Part shown: positions 15,717-23,163 of the stretch, piece after piece
How the letters are laid out: every line of letters starts with the position of its first letter
How positions within the stretch are numbered: the stretch's first letter is position 1
Assembly (NCBI RefSeq): GCF_028288185.1
Contig: NZ_JAQBOF010000004.1
Span: 241,187-288,462 of the forward strand
Reading direction: 5' to 3'
DNA from: Mucilaginibacter sp.
Lineage (GTDB): Bacteria > Bacteroidota > Bacteroidia > Sphingobacteriales > Sphingobacteriaceae
Length of the DNA stretch: 47,276 nucleotides
Program-made: the position numbers and the translations under genes
The notes under the pieces: generated by a model
What the model was told of the DNA's origin: nothing
What the model saw: the letters and a program-made list of their open reading frames with translations, nothing else
The model's database searches: none

Positions 15717-16361
15717 TTAATTACACTCGATATAAAATTGCCTTAAATAATCTTCCATAAAATTGTGGCGTTGTTGTGCCAGTTGCTTACCGGTTTGGGT
15801 ATTCATTTTATCTTTAAGTAGCAATAGTTTTTCGTAAAAATGGTTAATGGTAGGTGCTGTCGAGTTTTTATAAGCCTCTTTGCTCATATTCAGATCGGGC
15901 TTTATTTCGGGATTATAGATCTCACGGCCTTTAAAACCACCGTAATTAAAGGCACGGGCAATACCAATGGCACCAATGGCATCCAACCTGTCGGCATCTT
16001 GTACTATAGCTAATTCGATGGTGTGAAATGCAGGTTTATCAAACCCCGATTTAAAAGACATATACCTGATGATATTTTGTACATGTTGTATAATATCTTC
16101 GTCAATACCTATGCTGTGCAGGTATGTGCCGGCGGTAGCCGGGCCAATTTCTTCATCGCCGTTATGGAATTTACTGTCGGCAATGTCATGTAATAAAGCG
16201 GCAAGCTCAATAATAAGTAAATCTGCCTCTTCTGTTTTTGCTATTAGTTTAGCGTTGGTCCAAACCCGGTGTATATGCCACCAGTCATGGCCGCCTTCGG
16301 CATTCTTGAGGGTATCTTGTACAAAAAGTATTGTTTGGGCGATGGTAGCTTCGTGATCCAT
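15717..16361 (-). CDS. HD-domain phosphohydrolase (YedJ-like)
   Basis: The 214-residue protein has the metal-binding HD pattern: GGHDWWHIHRVW near 24-35, LLHDIADSKFH near 57-67 and QDADRLDAIGAIGIARAF near 123-140. Relatives such as YedJ hydrolyse phosphate esters or nucleotides, with unclear natural substrates. It lies 33 bases after the XRE regulator on the same strand and may be co-transcribed with it. Confidence 0.83.
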   Translation of the reverse strand: MDHEATIAQTILFVQDTLKNAEGGHDWWHIHRVWTNAKLIAKTEEADLLIIELAALLHDIADSKFHNGDEEIGPATAGTYLHSIGIDEDIIQHVQNIIRYMSFKSGFDKPAFHTIELAIVQDADRLDAIGAIGIARAFNYGGFKGREIYNPEIKPDLNMSKEAYKNSTAPTINHFYEKLLLLKDKMNTQTGKQLAQQRHNFMEDYLRQFYIECN

Positions 16362-16394
16362 ATTTGCAAATTATGGTGCAAATATAAAATTCTA

Positions 16395-16661
16395 TCAGTC
16401 TGTCCCGGCATGCGAAAGTTTCAACCCAACTTCATCGCTATCGACATCCAATAATTCGCCGGCGCTTATTTCTAAAACTTCGGCAATCTGGAAAAGCCTT
16501 TCGACAGTTATTTTAGTGTAACCTAGTTCGATTTTGCTGTACGCGTTTTGAGAAATGTTTAGCTTATAGGCCAGGTATTCTTGTGTGTAATTTTTTTGCC
16601 CTCTTTTTTTTCTGATGACAGCCGCGACGGCTTTAATTTTTAAATTAATTTTATTGCTCAT
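16395..16661 (-). CDS. Small XRE-family transcriptional regulator
   Basis: The 88-residue protein is a single helix-turn-helix: KRGQKNYTQEYLAYKLNISQ, NAYSKIELGYTKITVERLF, then a short acidic tail. Such stand-alone XRE proteins are repressors or activators in stress or element-maintenance circuits. A perfect 8-bp inverted repeat lies two bases before its start codon, which suggests autoregulation. No toxin-like partner is adjacent. Confidence 0.83.
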   Translation of the reverse strand: MSNKINLKIKAVAAVIRKKRGQKNYTQEYLAYKLNISQNAYSKIELGYTKITVERLFQIAEVLEISAGELLDVDSDEVGLKLSHAGTD

Positions 16662-16663
16662 GT

Positions 16664-16695
16664 TTAGTAGGGTTGTAGTCCTACTAACGAAGTTA
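16664..16695 (-). promoter_or_regulatory. Putative autoregulatory operator and -7 box of the XRE gene
   Basis: TTAGTAGG (16664-16671) and CCTACTAA (16680-16687) are perfect inverted arms eight bases apart. On the minus strand a -7-like box TAACTTCG (16688-16695) lies right beside them, so a bound protein would cover the transcription start. Confidence 0.55.
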
Positions 16696-16745
16696 AGACG
16701 CGCTTGGATTTATTAAATTCCGTTTAAATTAAAGAGACTGTTTTT

Positions 16746-17243
16746 TTATTGAGTTAGATCGTAATTTATAGTAACTGTAGGCAATAAAGTTGCCATATCC
16801 AAAGGTACCTGGTCGGTTGTAACTACGGGTTTGCGGTGGGTAGAAAAGTTATAAACAGCCTTTTGTAAAGCCGTATTAGGCACAGCCGGCGCATTAAAAC
16901 TGATATTAAAAGGAATTATAAAATCATGAAATTTTTCATGATCAGGTATTACCCACTTATGATTTGATTTTTTTAATGCTTCAATAATGGGTTGTGTAAG
17001 CCTTATATCATCGGCATAATAAATAATTATTTTCCTGATGGTGCCTTTTTCATCGGCAGTAAATTTAAAAACAGCGGTGCCGGTAGCTTTTTGCGATATC
17101 AGTTGCGATGAAACAATAAGGCTATCCTTAAAAAACTTCGCCATTACTTCTTTGCCTCCTTGGAAAGGGAAAGCCAATTGATCCTGCGCGAAACAGTTAA
17201 AAGCTAAAAATAATGCTACGGTTACTATTAATACTTTTTTCAT
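16746..17243 (-). CDS. Secreted protein with a TonB-C-terminal-like fold
   Basis: A signal peptide (MKKVLIVTVALFLAFNCFAQ) is followed by about 145 residues. The segment ATGTAVFKFTADEKGTIRKI and the following IIEALKKSNHKW resemble the strand-helix pattern of a TonB C-terminal domain, but no membrane anchor or proline-rich linker is present. Many Bacteroidota encode such stand-alone secreted versions of unknown role. The assignment is by pattern only. Confidence 0.5.
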   Translation of the reverse strand: MKKVLIVTVALFLAFNCFAQDQLAFPFQGGKEVMAKFFKDSLIVSSQLISQKATGTAVFKFTADEKGTIRKIIIYYADDIRLTQPIIEALKKSNHKWVIPDHEKFHDFIIPFNISFNAPAVPNTALQKAVYNFSTHRKPVVTTDQVPLDMATLLPTVTINYDLTQ

Positions 17244-17320
17244 TTAATAATTAATATCTAATTTTGAATATAGAAGTAATCTAACTTCATTCTTCAAACA
17301 TTAAGTTGTCGATATTGTTG

Positions 17321-18496
17321 TTATATATCTTCTTTTGGCTCGCGCTTGCTGCCTTCATACAATTCGTACTCTAATAGGCGGCAGTCCAGTTTGCCATTAT
17401 AAAATTCTACTTTTCTTGAAGCGCGCAGGCCTATTTTTTTGGCCAAATCGGGGTTGCCGGTAAAAATGTATCCATTATAACCCAGGCACTTTTTCTTCAT
17501 GAAATCACCAATGCGTTTGTAGGTTGCTTCCAGCTTGCTATGTATACCCAGGCGTTCGCCATATTCGGGATTAAACATTACAATACCCGGAGCTTCCGGT
17601 ACTTCGGTTTCTTCAAAATCACAAACGCTAAATTCTATTAAATGGTCTACACCTGCGGTTTTAGCATTTTTTTGCGAGATGTCAACCGCGTCCTGTGATA
17701 TATCAGTAGCGATGATTTTAAAGCCGATATCTTTCTTCGATTTGTCCTTTAACGCACGGCGTTCAACAAAGAATACCTGCTCATCATACCCCATTATATG
17801 CATAAACCCATAATTCATGCGGAACAAGCCCGGATGTTTATCGGTAGCTAATAAAGCCGCCTCAATAGCCAGCGTGCCCGAACCACACATAGGGTTAATA
17901 AATGTGCTGTTCCTGTCCCAATGGGTAGCCATTATGGTTGATGTAGCCAAAGCCTCCAGCATAGGCGCTTTGCCCGGTATTTTACGGTAGCTGTGTTTAG
18001 CTAAAGTTTCGCCTGATGTATCTAAGAAAATCTCGGCGCTATCATCCTGCCAGTACAAGTGCACTACGGTTTTATTGCCTTCGGCACCAGAGTTTGGGCG
18101 TATGCCTTTTATTGATTTTATCCTATCAACAATAGCATCTTTAACCTTTACGTTGGCAAACAACGGTGTTAATATATGCTCATTATTAACATTTGATGTT
18201 ACCGAGAAATAACCCGAAAAATCAATCAGGTTTTCCCATTCAATTTGTACCAATCCATCATATAACTCCTGCGGATCAGCGGCGGTAAAGCCTTTTATTA
18301 AATATAGTATCTGGCTGGCACAGCGCAGGTTTAAATTTAAAGCTATCGTATCGGTAACGGTGCCCACCAGCTCAACGCCGGTTTGGAATACGCGTGTTGG
18401 GGTATACCCTAATTCTTCTACTTCCTGCTGCAGGTAAGGCGACAGCCTTTTGTTGCAGGTTATGATTATTTTACTTTCGGTGGTGAAAACTGACAT
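17321..18496 (-). CDS. THUMP-domain RNA N2-guanine methyltransferase (RlmL N-half type)
   Basis: From ATG 18496 the protein is 391 residues: an N-terminal THUMP region, then a Rossmann methyltransferase with FINPMCGSGTLAIEAALLA and FNPEYGERLG (motif IV). It should methylate a guanine in 23S rRNA or a tRNA. A perfect -7 box TACTTTTG lies six bases before this ATG, so the longer in-frame start at 18577 is unlikely and the mRNA is nearly leaderless. Motif IV reads NPEY instead of the common NPPY. Confidence 0.85.
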   Translation of the reverse strand: MSVFTTESKIIITCNKRLSPYLQQEVEELGYTPTRVFQTGVELVGTVTDTIALNLNLRCASQILYLIKGFTAADPQELYDGLVQIEWENLIDFSGYFSVTSNVNNEHILTPLFANVKVKDAIVDRIKSIKGIRPNSGAEGNKTVVHLYWQDDSAEIFLDTSGETLAKHSYRKIPGKAPMLEALATSTIMATHWDRNSTFINPMCGSGTLAIEAALLATDKHPGLFRMNYGFMHIMGYDEQVFFVERRALKDKSKKDIGFKIIATDISQDAVDISQKNAKTAGVDHLIEFSVCDFEETEVPEAPGIVMFNPEYGERLGIHSKLEATYKRIGDFMKKKCLGYNGYIFTGNPDLAKKIGLRASRKVEFYNGKLDCRLLEYELYEGSKREPKEDI

Positions 18497-18501
18497 TGCC
18501 G

Positions 18502-18509
18502 CAAAAGTA
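18502..18509 (-). promoter_or_regulatory. -7 box deciding the methyltransferase start
   Basis: The minus strand reads TACTTTTG, matching TAnnTTTG, ending five bases before ATG 18496. This supports that start and a very short 5' untranslated region. Confidence 0.6.
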
Positions 18510-18704
18510 CGGATAAAAAAGCAACCATCAATTGTTATGGCTTTAAGCGCAGCTATCAAATATTGCTGCACCATCAACTACACCACCTGCACCGTGGTGT
18601 AGCGCAGCGCTTTTATTGTGGAAAACTTGTTTGTATTTAGCAAGCAGGTACATACCAATTTTATTACATATCTGTTAACTTTACATTTTTAAGTTTTATA
18701 AATT

Positions 18705-19070
18705 ATGGAAATTAAGGGTAAGATACACGAAGTGTTCCCGACTGCGCAGGTTACTGAGGCACTGAAAAAAAGAGAAGTTATAGTTGAATATGTAGAGAAT
18801 CCACAATACCCGGAGTACTTGAAATTTGAAGCTATACAAGACCGCTGCAACTTATTAGACAATGTAAAAGTTGGCGATGATGTTGAGGTTTTCTTTAATC
18901 TAAGAGGCCGCCCGTGGACTGACAAGACCGGAAAAAAGAGTTATTTTAACTCTATGCAATTATGGAAGATAAACGTATTAAGTGGTGCAGGCAGTGCTGC
19001 TGCGGCTCCGGCTTACGCCGCTCCAGCTGATATCAGCTCGGCGCCGGAGGATGACGATCTTCCATTTTAA
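18705..19070 (+). CDS. DUF3127 OB-fold-like protein with SSB-type acidic tail
   Basis: The 121-residue protein shows the DUF3127 pattern: EIKGKIHEV, KKREVIVEYVENPQYPEYLK, VGDDVEVFFNLRGRPW and a flexible Ala/Pro-rich linker. The C terminus EDDDLPF closely resembles the DDDIPF tip of bacterial SSB, which recruits replication and repair proteins. The role is unproven but a single-strand-binding or SSB-partner function is a reasonable inference. A strong terminator follows. Confidence 0.85.
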   Translation: MEIKGKIHEVFPTAQVTEALKKREVIVEYVENPQYPEYLKFEAIQDRCNLLDNVKVGDDVEVFFNLRGRPWTDKTGKKSYFNSMQLWKINVLSGAGSAAAAPAYAAPADISSAPEDDDLPF

Positions 19071-19101
19071 TAACTCATAAGGCCTGTCACAAGTCTTTAG
19101 T

Positions 19102-19137
19102 AACAGTAAAACCTCGCTTTGGCGGGGTTTTACTGTT
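19102..19137. terminator. Strong hairpin terminator after DUF3127
   Basis: AACAGTAAAACCTCGC (19102-19117) pairs with GCGGGGTTTTACTGTT (19122-19137) over 16 pairs including one G-U, with loop TTTG. The A- and T-rich arms let it act in either direction. Confidence 0.8.
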
Positions 19138-19140
19138 TAG

Positions 19141-19316
19141 GGTTGGCTGGTCGGCGAGGACTCACCCCGACTACGCTTCGCTGGTCGACCCTCTCTTCGC
19201 TGCGCGGAAAGAGGGCTATTTAAAAGTTGTCAAATCTAAATTAGGTCCAACCCTCTTTCCCGCTTGCGGAAGAGAGGGTGATCAAGCGAAGCGATGATCG
19301 GGTGAGTAATCGCGGA
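19141..19316. repeat. Dispersed palindromic repeat cluster, second copy
   Basis: The same modules as at 150-390 occur here: GACTCACCCCGACTACGC, CGACCCTCTCTTCGC, GCGGAAAGAGGG, then CCCTCTTTCCCGCTTGCGG and GATGATCGGGTGAGTAATCG. It fills the gap between DUF3127 and the histidine kinase. Confidence 0.75.
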
Positions 19317-19371
19317 TATTCGCACATATGTTAAAAATTGTTAAAAGCCACGCTAATAGGCTTATTTAAAA

Positions 19372-19379
19372 TATTTTTG
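19372..19379 (+). promoter_or_regulatory. -7 box of the RprXY-like operon
   Basis: TATTTTTG matches TAnnTTTG, 22 bases before the TTG start at 19402. An in-frame stop at 19387 excludes longer forms of the kinase. Confidence 0.55.
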
Positions 19380-19401
19380 TTAGTTATAAAGGATAACCCC
19401 G

Positions 19402-21201
19402 TTGAAAAAAAGCAGCATCCGTATTATTATTGGTTTAATGAGTTTTGCACTATTGGGTGTAGTTGCTATGCAATTGTACTTTTTAAGCGAATCGTACAAC
19501 ATGCAATCTAAACTTTTTGACCGTTCGGTTAACGAGGCTTTAAACAATGTTGTAGCTAAACTAAGCAAGAAGGACGCGTATAACTTCTTAATGGATAAAG
19601 CGCAACGGACTAATGCTCCCACCAAGGTTACTACCGAAAAGCCGGTTATTGAAATATCAGACAATACAAGAAGCAGTAAAACCTTTAACGAGGACTCTGT
19701 TAACAAACAGGCACATCGCCAACGCAAGCTGGCTTCGCTGCGCGATAGTTTAAAACGCATGTTGATGCGCCAAAAACTGGATGAATTGGAAAGCAATATC
19801 CAACTACACCTGGAAACTTTTACAGATGAGTTTGGCGTGCCTTATGGCCGTTTAATACCGGTAATCGAAGATCCAGCGGTATCGGCAAAAAAAGCACACC
19901 AAAAGCCTGAAAAATATATTATACACCGTTTAACCTATGCCGATCCTCAGTTTGGTGTACAATTGATAGTCAAAAGAGAGATCAACCCGCTATGGCTACA
20001 GGAGCAAGATCGTTTGCAAAAAGAGGCCAAGCTTAACCGTGTAAAACACATGCTTGCTGCAGATTCATTGCAGAGTTTACAAGCCAATAACAAAGCCAAC
20101 GTTATACAAAATGTATTTGACGAATATCAACGATCTGCCGAGCCGTTAAAAAAACGGATAAGCGACCCGCGTTGGGTAGACACTTTATTGCGAATGGAAT
20201 TGCGTAATCAGGGTATTTATTTACCGTTTGATTATGAAGTATCGCAAGCTAAAAACGATTCGGTAATATATTCGACCGCTATGGGTAAAACCGATGCCGA
20301 GCCTACATTTACAGCTGCCAATACGTATCAAACCCAGATATTTAAACAAGAGGTGATGAATGACCCGGGGTTGATCCGCCTGGCGTTCCCGCAAAAAAAC
20401 TCTGAGATATTAGGCAAGATGACGGCTAATCTGGCTATTACCGGCGGTTTGTTATTTGTGTTGGTACTTTGCTTTGGATATACGCTTTTCTCCATCATCA
20501 GGCAAAAAAAGATCTCCGAAATGAAAACCGATTTCATTAACAACATGACCCACGAGTTTAAAACTCCGGTATCAACCATCATGATAGCCAGCGAAGCCTT
20601 AAAGGATAGTGAAATTGTAAACGACAAGAGCCGCATAGCCCGATTAGCTAATATCATCTACGAAGAAAACGAGCGTTTAGGCAGCCATATTGAGCGGGTG
20701 TTAAATATTGCCAGGATTGACAAAAACGATTTCAAGCTGGATAAAAAACCGCTTGATGTTAATGAAATGATAAGCATTGTAGTTGATAGCATGGCGCTTA
20801 AACTGCAAAAATGTAATGCTGATGTAGTGATGGAACTGGATGCAGAGAATGCTGTAATTAATGCCGATGAACTGCATTTTTCGAACGTGTTATATAACCT
20901 GATAGACAACGCTATAAAATACAGCGAAGAAAATCCGCAAATATCTATCAGCAGCTCTAATAAAAACGGGCATGTAATTATTAAAGTGGCCGATAAGGGC
21001 ATTGGCATGAGCCGCGATCAGCAGGCAAAAATATTTGAGCAGTTTTATCGTATCCCTACAGGGAATGTGCATAATGTGAAAGGGTTTGGTTTGGGGTTGA
21101 GTTATGTAAATACGATAGTGAAAAGGCTTAATGGTACCATTAATGTACGTTCAGAAAAAGATAAGGGATCAGAGTTTGAATTGAAATTTCAGGGTGCATA
21201 A
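19402..21201 (+). CDS. RprX-like sensor histidine kinase
   Basis: The 599-residue kinase uses a TTG start; the in-frame TAA at 19387 and the promoter leave little alternative. It has a first transmembrane helix at about 7-29, a long periplasmic region, a second helix near 343-366, HisKA with His384 (NMTHEFKTP), and HATPase boxes NLIDNAIKYS, DKGIGMS and KGFGLGLSYVNTIVKRLNG. It is paired with the response regulator 63 bases downstream. The architecture resembles the Bacteroides RprX/RprY system; the signal is unknown. Confidence 0.88.
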   Translation: MKKSSIRIIIGLMSFALLGVVAMQLYFLSESYNMQSKLFDRSVNEALNNVVAKLSKKDAYNFLMDKAQRTNAPTKVTTEKPVIEISDNTRSSKTFNEDSVNKQAHRQRKLASLRDSLKRMLMRQKLDELESNIQLHLETFTDEFGVPYGRLIPVIEDPAVSAKKAHQKPEKYIIHRLTYADPQFGVQLIVKREINPLWLQEQDRLQKEAKLNRVKHMLAADSLQSLQANNKANVIQNVFDEYQRSAEPLKKRISDPRWVDTLLRMELRNQGIYLPFDYEVSQAKNDSVIYSTAMGKTDAEPTFTAANTYQTQIFKQEVMNDPGLIRLAFPQKNSEILGKMTANLAITGGLLFVLVLCFGYTLFSIIRQKKISEMKTDFINNMTHEFKTPVSTIMIASEALKDSEIVNDKSRIARLANIIYEENERLGSHIERVLNIARIDKNDFKLDKKPLDVNEMISIVVDSMALKLQKCNADVVMELDAENAVINADELHFSNVLYNLIDNAIKYSEENPQISISSSNKNGHVIIKVADKGIGMSRDQQAKIFEQFYRIPTGNVHNVKGFGLGLSYVNTIVKRLNGTINVRSEKDKGSEFELKFQGA

Positions 21202-21264
21202 TATTATAATGCCGTATTGACCGTTATAACAAAACATTTTACCACATAAACCTAACTTCCTATT

Positions 21265-21957
21265 ATGAAAAAAATATTACTGGTTGAAGATGACCCTAAC
21301 CTGGGCCTGTTACTCCAGGATTACCTGCAATTAAAAGGAAAGTTTGATGTGGTTTTGTGTACCGATGGCGAGGCGGGGCTACACGCTTTTACCAAGCAAA
21401 GCTATGATCTGTTAATACTGGATGTAATGATGCCTAAAAAGGATGGTTTTACTTTAGGCAAAGATGTACGTAAGATAAATCCGCATGTGCCTATAATTTT
21501 TGCAACCGCGAAAGGCATGATCGAAGATAAAACCGAAGCCTTTACCCTGGGCGGCGATGACTATATTACCAAACCTTTTAGGATAGAAGAACTATTACTA
21601 CGCATTAACGCCTTGCTTAAAAGGACCGATAGTGCCGAAAAGAAAGAAGAATTGCAGCCATCAAAATTTGAGATAGGCAATAGTGATTTTGATTATACCA
21701 CGCAAATTATAACTGTAAACGGCAACCAGCAAAAGCTATCAACCAAAGAGGCCGAATTGTTACGCCTGCTCTGCATAAAAAAGAACGAAGTACTTACCCG
21801 CGAAGAAGCCCTGCTGCATATATGGCATGATGATAATTACTTTAACGGCCGCAGTATGGATGTTTTTTTAAGCAAGATTCGCAAGTACCTAAAAGATGAT
21901 TCGTCTATCGAGATCATTAATGTACATGGTAAAGGGTATAAGCTGCTGGTTAATTAG
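21265..21957 (+). CDS. RprY-like OmpR-family response regulator
   Basis: The 230-residue protein has a receiver domain with acidic pocket VEDD, phospho-acceptor Asp53 (LILDVMMP), ATAKG and the Lys of ITKPF, followed by a winged-helix DNA-binding domain (LSTKEAELLRLLC, then SMDVFLSKIRKYL). It is the partner of the preceding kinase. Its stop overlaps by four bases with the stop of the convergent VOC gene. Confidence 0.92.
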   Translation: MKKILLVEDDPNLGLLLQDYLQLKGKFDVVLCTDGEAGLHAFTKQSYDLLILDVMMPKKDGFTLGKDVRKINPHVPIIFATAKGMIEDKTEAFTLGGDDYITKPFRIEELLLRINALLKRTDSAEKKEELQPSKFEIGNSDFDYTTQIITVNGNQQKLSTKEAELLRLLCIKKNEVLTREEALLHIWHDDNYFNGRSMDVFLSKIRKYLKDDSSIEIINVHGKGYKLLVN

Positions 21958-22307
21958 TCCTCGCTAATCCGTTGGCCGAAATTGATAAGGTTGCCATTAT
22001 TGTCCAGTACGCTAAATTGTTTCATGTTCCAGGGCATTTCCTTTAAGAGGCCGTTGGTATGAATGATGCAGCGGGGCTCAAGCTCGGCATAAAGTTTTTC
22101 AATTTCGGTTACATAAATATAACACGCCGTATTTTCGGCTATCTCTTTATTGTCGCAAGGCCAAAGGTGTATGCCAATGTTATCGCGACTAAAAATGATA
22201 TAGCCGTCCCAGTTGGCATCGAGCGTAAAGCCAAGTTTGTTTGTGTAGAAAGCTATAGTTTCGTCTGCGTTTAAAGATGCTAATATGGGTGCGGCTGATT
22301 GTAGCAC
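21954..22307 (-). CDS. VOC (glyoxalase/bleomycin-resistance) family protein
   Basis: The 117-residue protein has the paired beta-alpha-beta-beta pattern of the VOC fold: ADETIAFYTNKLGFTLDANW, then IIFSRDNIGIHLWPC and a C-terminal FSVLDNNGNLINFGQ. Such proteins bind metals, drugs or small metabolites; no substrate can be read. The start is GTG 22307, one base after the stop of the nucleotidyltransferase gene, so it is third in a tight operon. Confidence 0.75.
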   Translation of the reverse strand: MLQSAAPILASLNADETIAFYTNKLGFTLDANWDGYIIFSRDNIGIHLWPCDNKEIAENTACYIYVTEIEKLYAELEPRCIIHTNGLLKEMPWNMKQFSVLDNNGNLINFGQRISED

Positions 22308-22308
22308 G

Positions 22309-22767
22309 TTATTCTGGTTTTAAATTTTCAAGGTCATTTAGGTCTTTTGAACGCCCCGCTGCTTTTTTCGCATTGATCAAATTGTTAATATGTATTGTTC
22401 TGATCTGTAAGCCATCCTCATCAAAAAAAACAGAATTATCAAAACACTCATTAAAATCAAGCCCCTTTACCTTTATCATAATATCAATTGAGGTAGGCGG
22501 TCTGCCAAAAGAGAAAACATCTAAATTTTCATCATTCAAAAAAGCATCTTCCGTCATGTCAAAAACCGGCATACCGAAATCAAAAAAAGCCTGTATTATT
22601 TTGCTATAGTTTTCGGCTGTCCTGTCTACCCAAATATCTATATCGCCGGTTGTACGCGAATGTCCATGAAGAATAACAGAATAGCCGCCAACCAAAATAT
22701 ATCTTACATTGTTGATGTTAAACTGATGAATAAAATCTCTGAAATCGTCATTAAAGATATTCCCCAT
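22309..22767 (-). CDS. MNT-like nucleotidyltransferase
   Basis: The 152-residue protein carries the minimal nucleotidyltransferase signature: GGYSVILHGHSRTTGDIDIW (27-46), with GG-x-S and the DxD aspartates 42 and 44. Such domains transfer nucleotides to RNA or protein and occur as toxins or antitoxins (AbiEii/MenA/MNT types), as well as in drug modification. It follows a 70-residue partner by one base and precedes the VOC gene by one base. Confidence 0.8.
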   Translation of the reverse strand: MGNIFNDDFRDFIHQFNINNVRYILVGGYSVILHGHSRTTGDIDIWVDRTAENYSKIIQAFFDFGMPVFDMTEDAFLNDENLDVFSFGRPPTSIDIMIKVKGLDFNECFDNSVFFDEDGLQIRTIHINNLINAKKAAGRSKDLNDLENLKPE

Positions 22768-22768
22768 T

Positions 22769-22981
22769 TTATTTTCGCGACCTCATACTAAAAACGGTTT
22801 TATCCATACGTGGAGGCTCATTTTCGGGATAGTTGTAAGCAATGCTATTTAAATAGTTAGCTATACGCAAGCGTTCCTGCCAAGTTAAGCTCCTGTAATA
22901 AGCGGCTTGGCTGGCAGTTGCCTCATCAGCAGTTTGGGCTTTAAATACGGTTCTATCTAATCGGTATGAACTCATACTCAA
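22769..22981 (-). CDS. Small partner protein with duplicated DxTVF motif
   Basis: The 70-residue protein begins SYRLDRTVFKAQ and ends PRMDKTVFSMRSRK, so the same (R/M)D(R/K)TVF motif appears at both ends. The middle (SLTWQERLRIANYLNSIAYN) is helical. I recall short proteins of this type directly before nucleotidyltransferase genes in Bacteroidota. A toxin-antitoxin-like pairing is plausible but unproven. One base separates it from the nucleotidyltransferase. Confidence 0.7.
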   Translation of the reverse strand: MSMSSYRLDRTVFKAQTADEATASQAAYYRSLTWQERLRIANYLNSIAYNYPENEPPRMDKTVFSMRSRK

Positions 22982-23108
22982 ATATAATTACTTTCGTCAT
23001 ATTATCTAAATTTTACTAACAATAGGCATAATTAGTTAACTGGCCAGAGTGGCCCACCTACCCCCCGTGACATTGCTGATACATCCCACAACTTTGTCTA
23101 AACAGCTA

Positions 23109-23139
23109 TTTGTTTTACAGCTGTAAATAGATAAATTTG
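23109..23139 (+). promoter_or_regulatory. Promoter of the M28 peptidase
   Basis: TTTG at 23109-23112 and TAAATTTG at 23132-23139 are 19 bp apart, a full match to the Bacteroidota consensus, 25 bases before the ATG. Confidence 0.7.
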
Positions 23140-23163
23140 ATACTTAACTGACTCACTCACATC

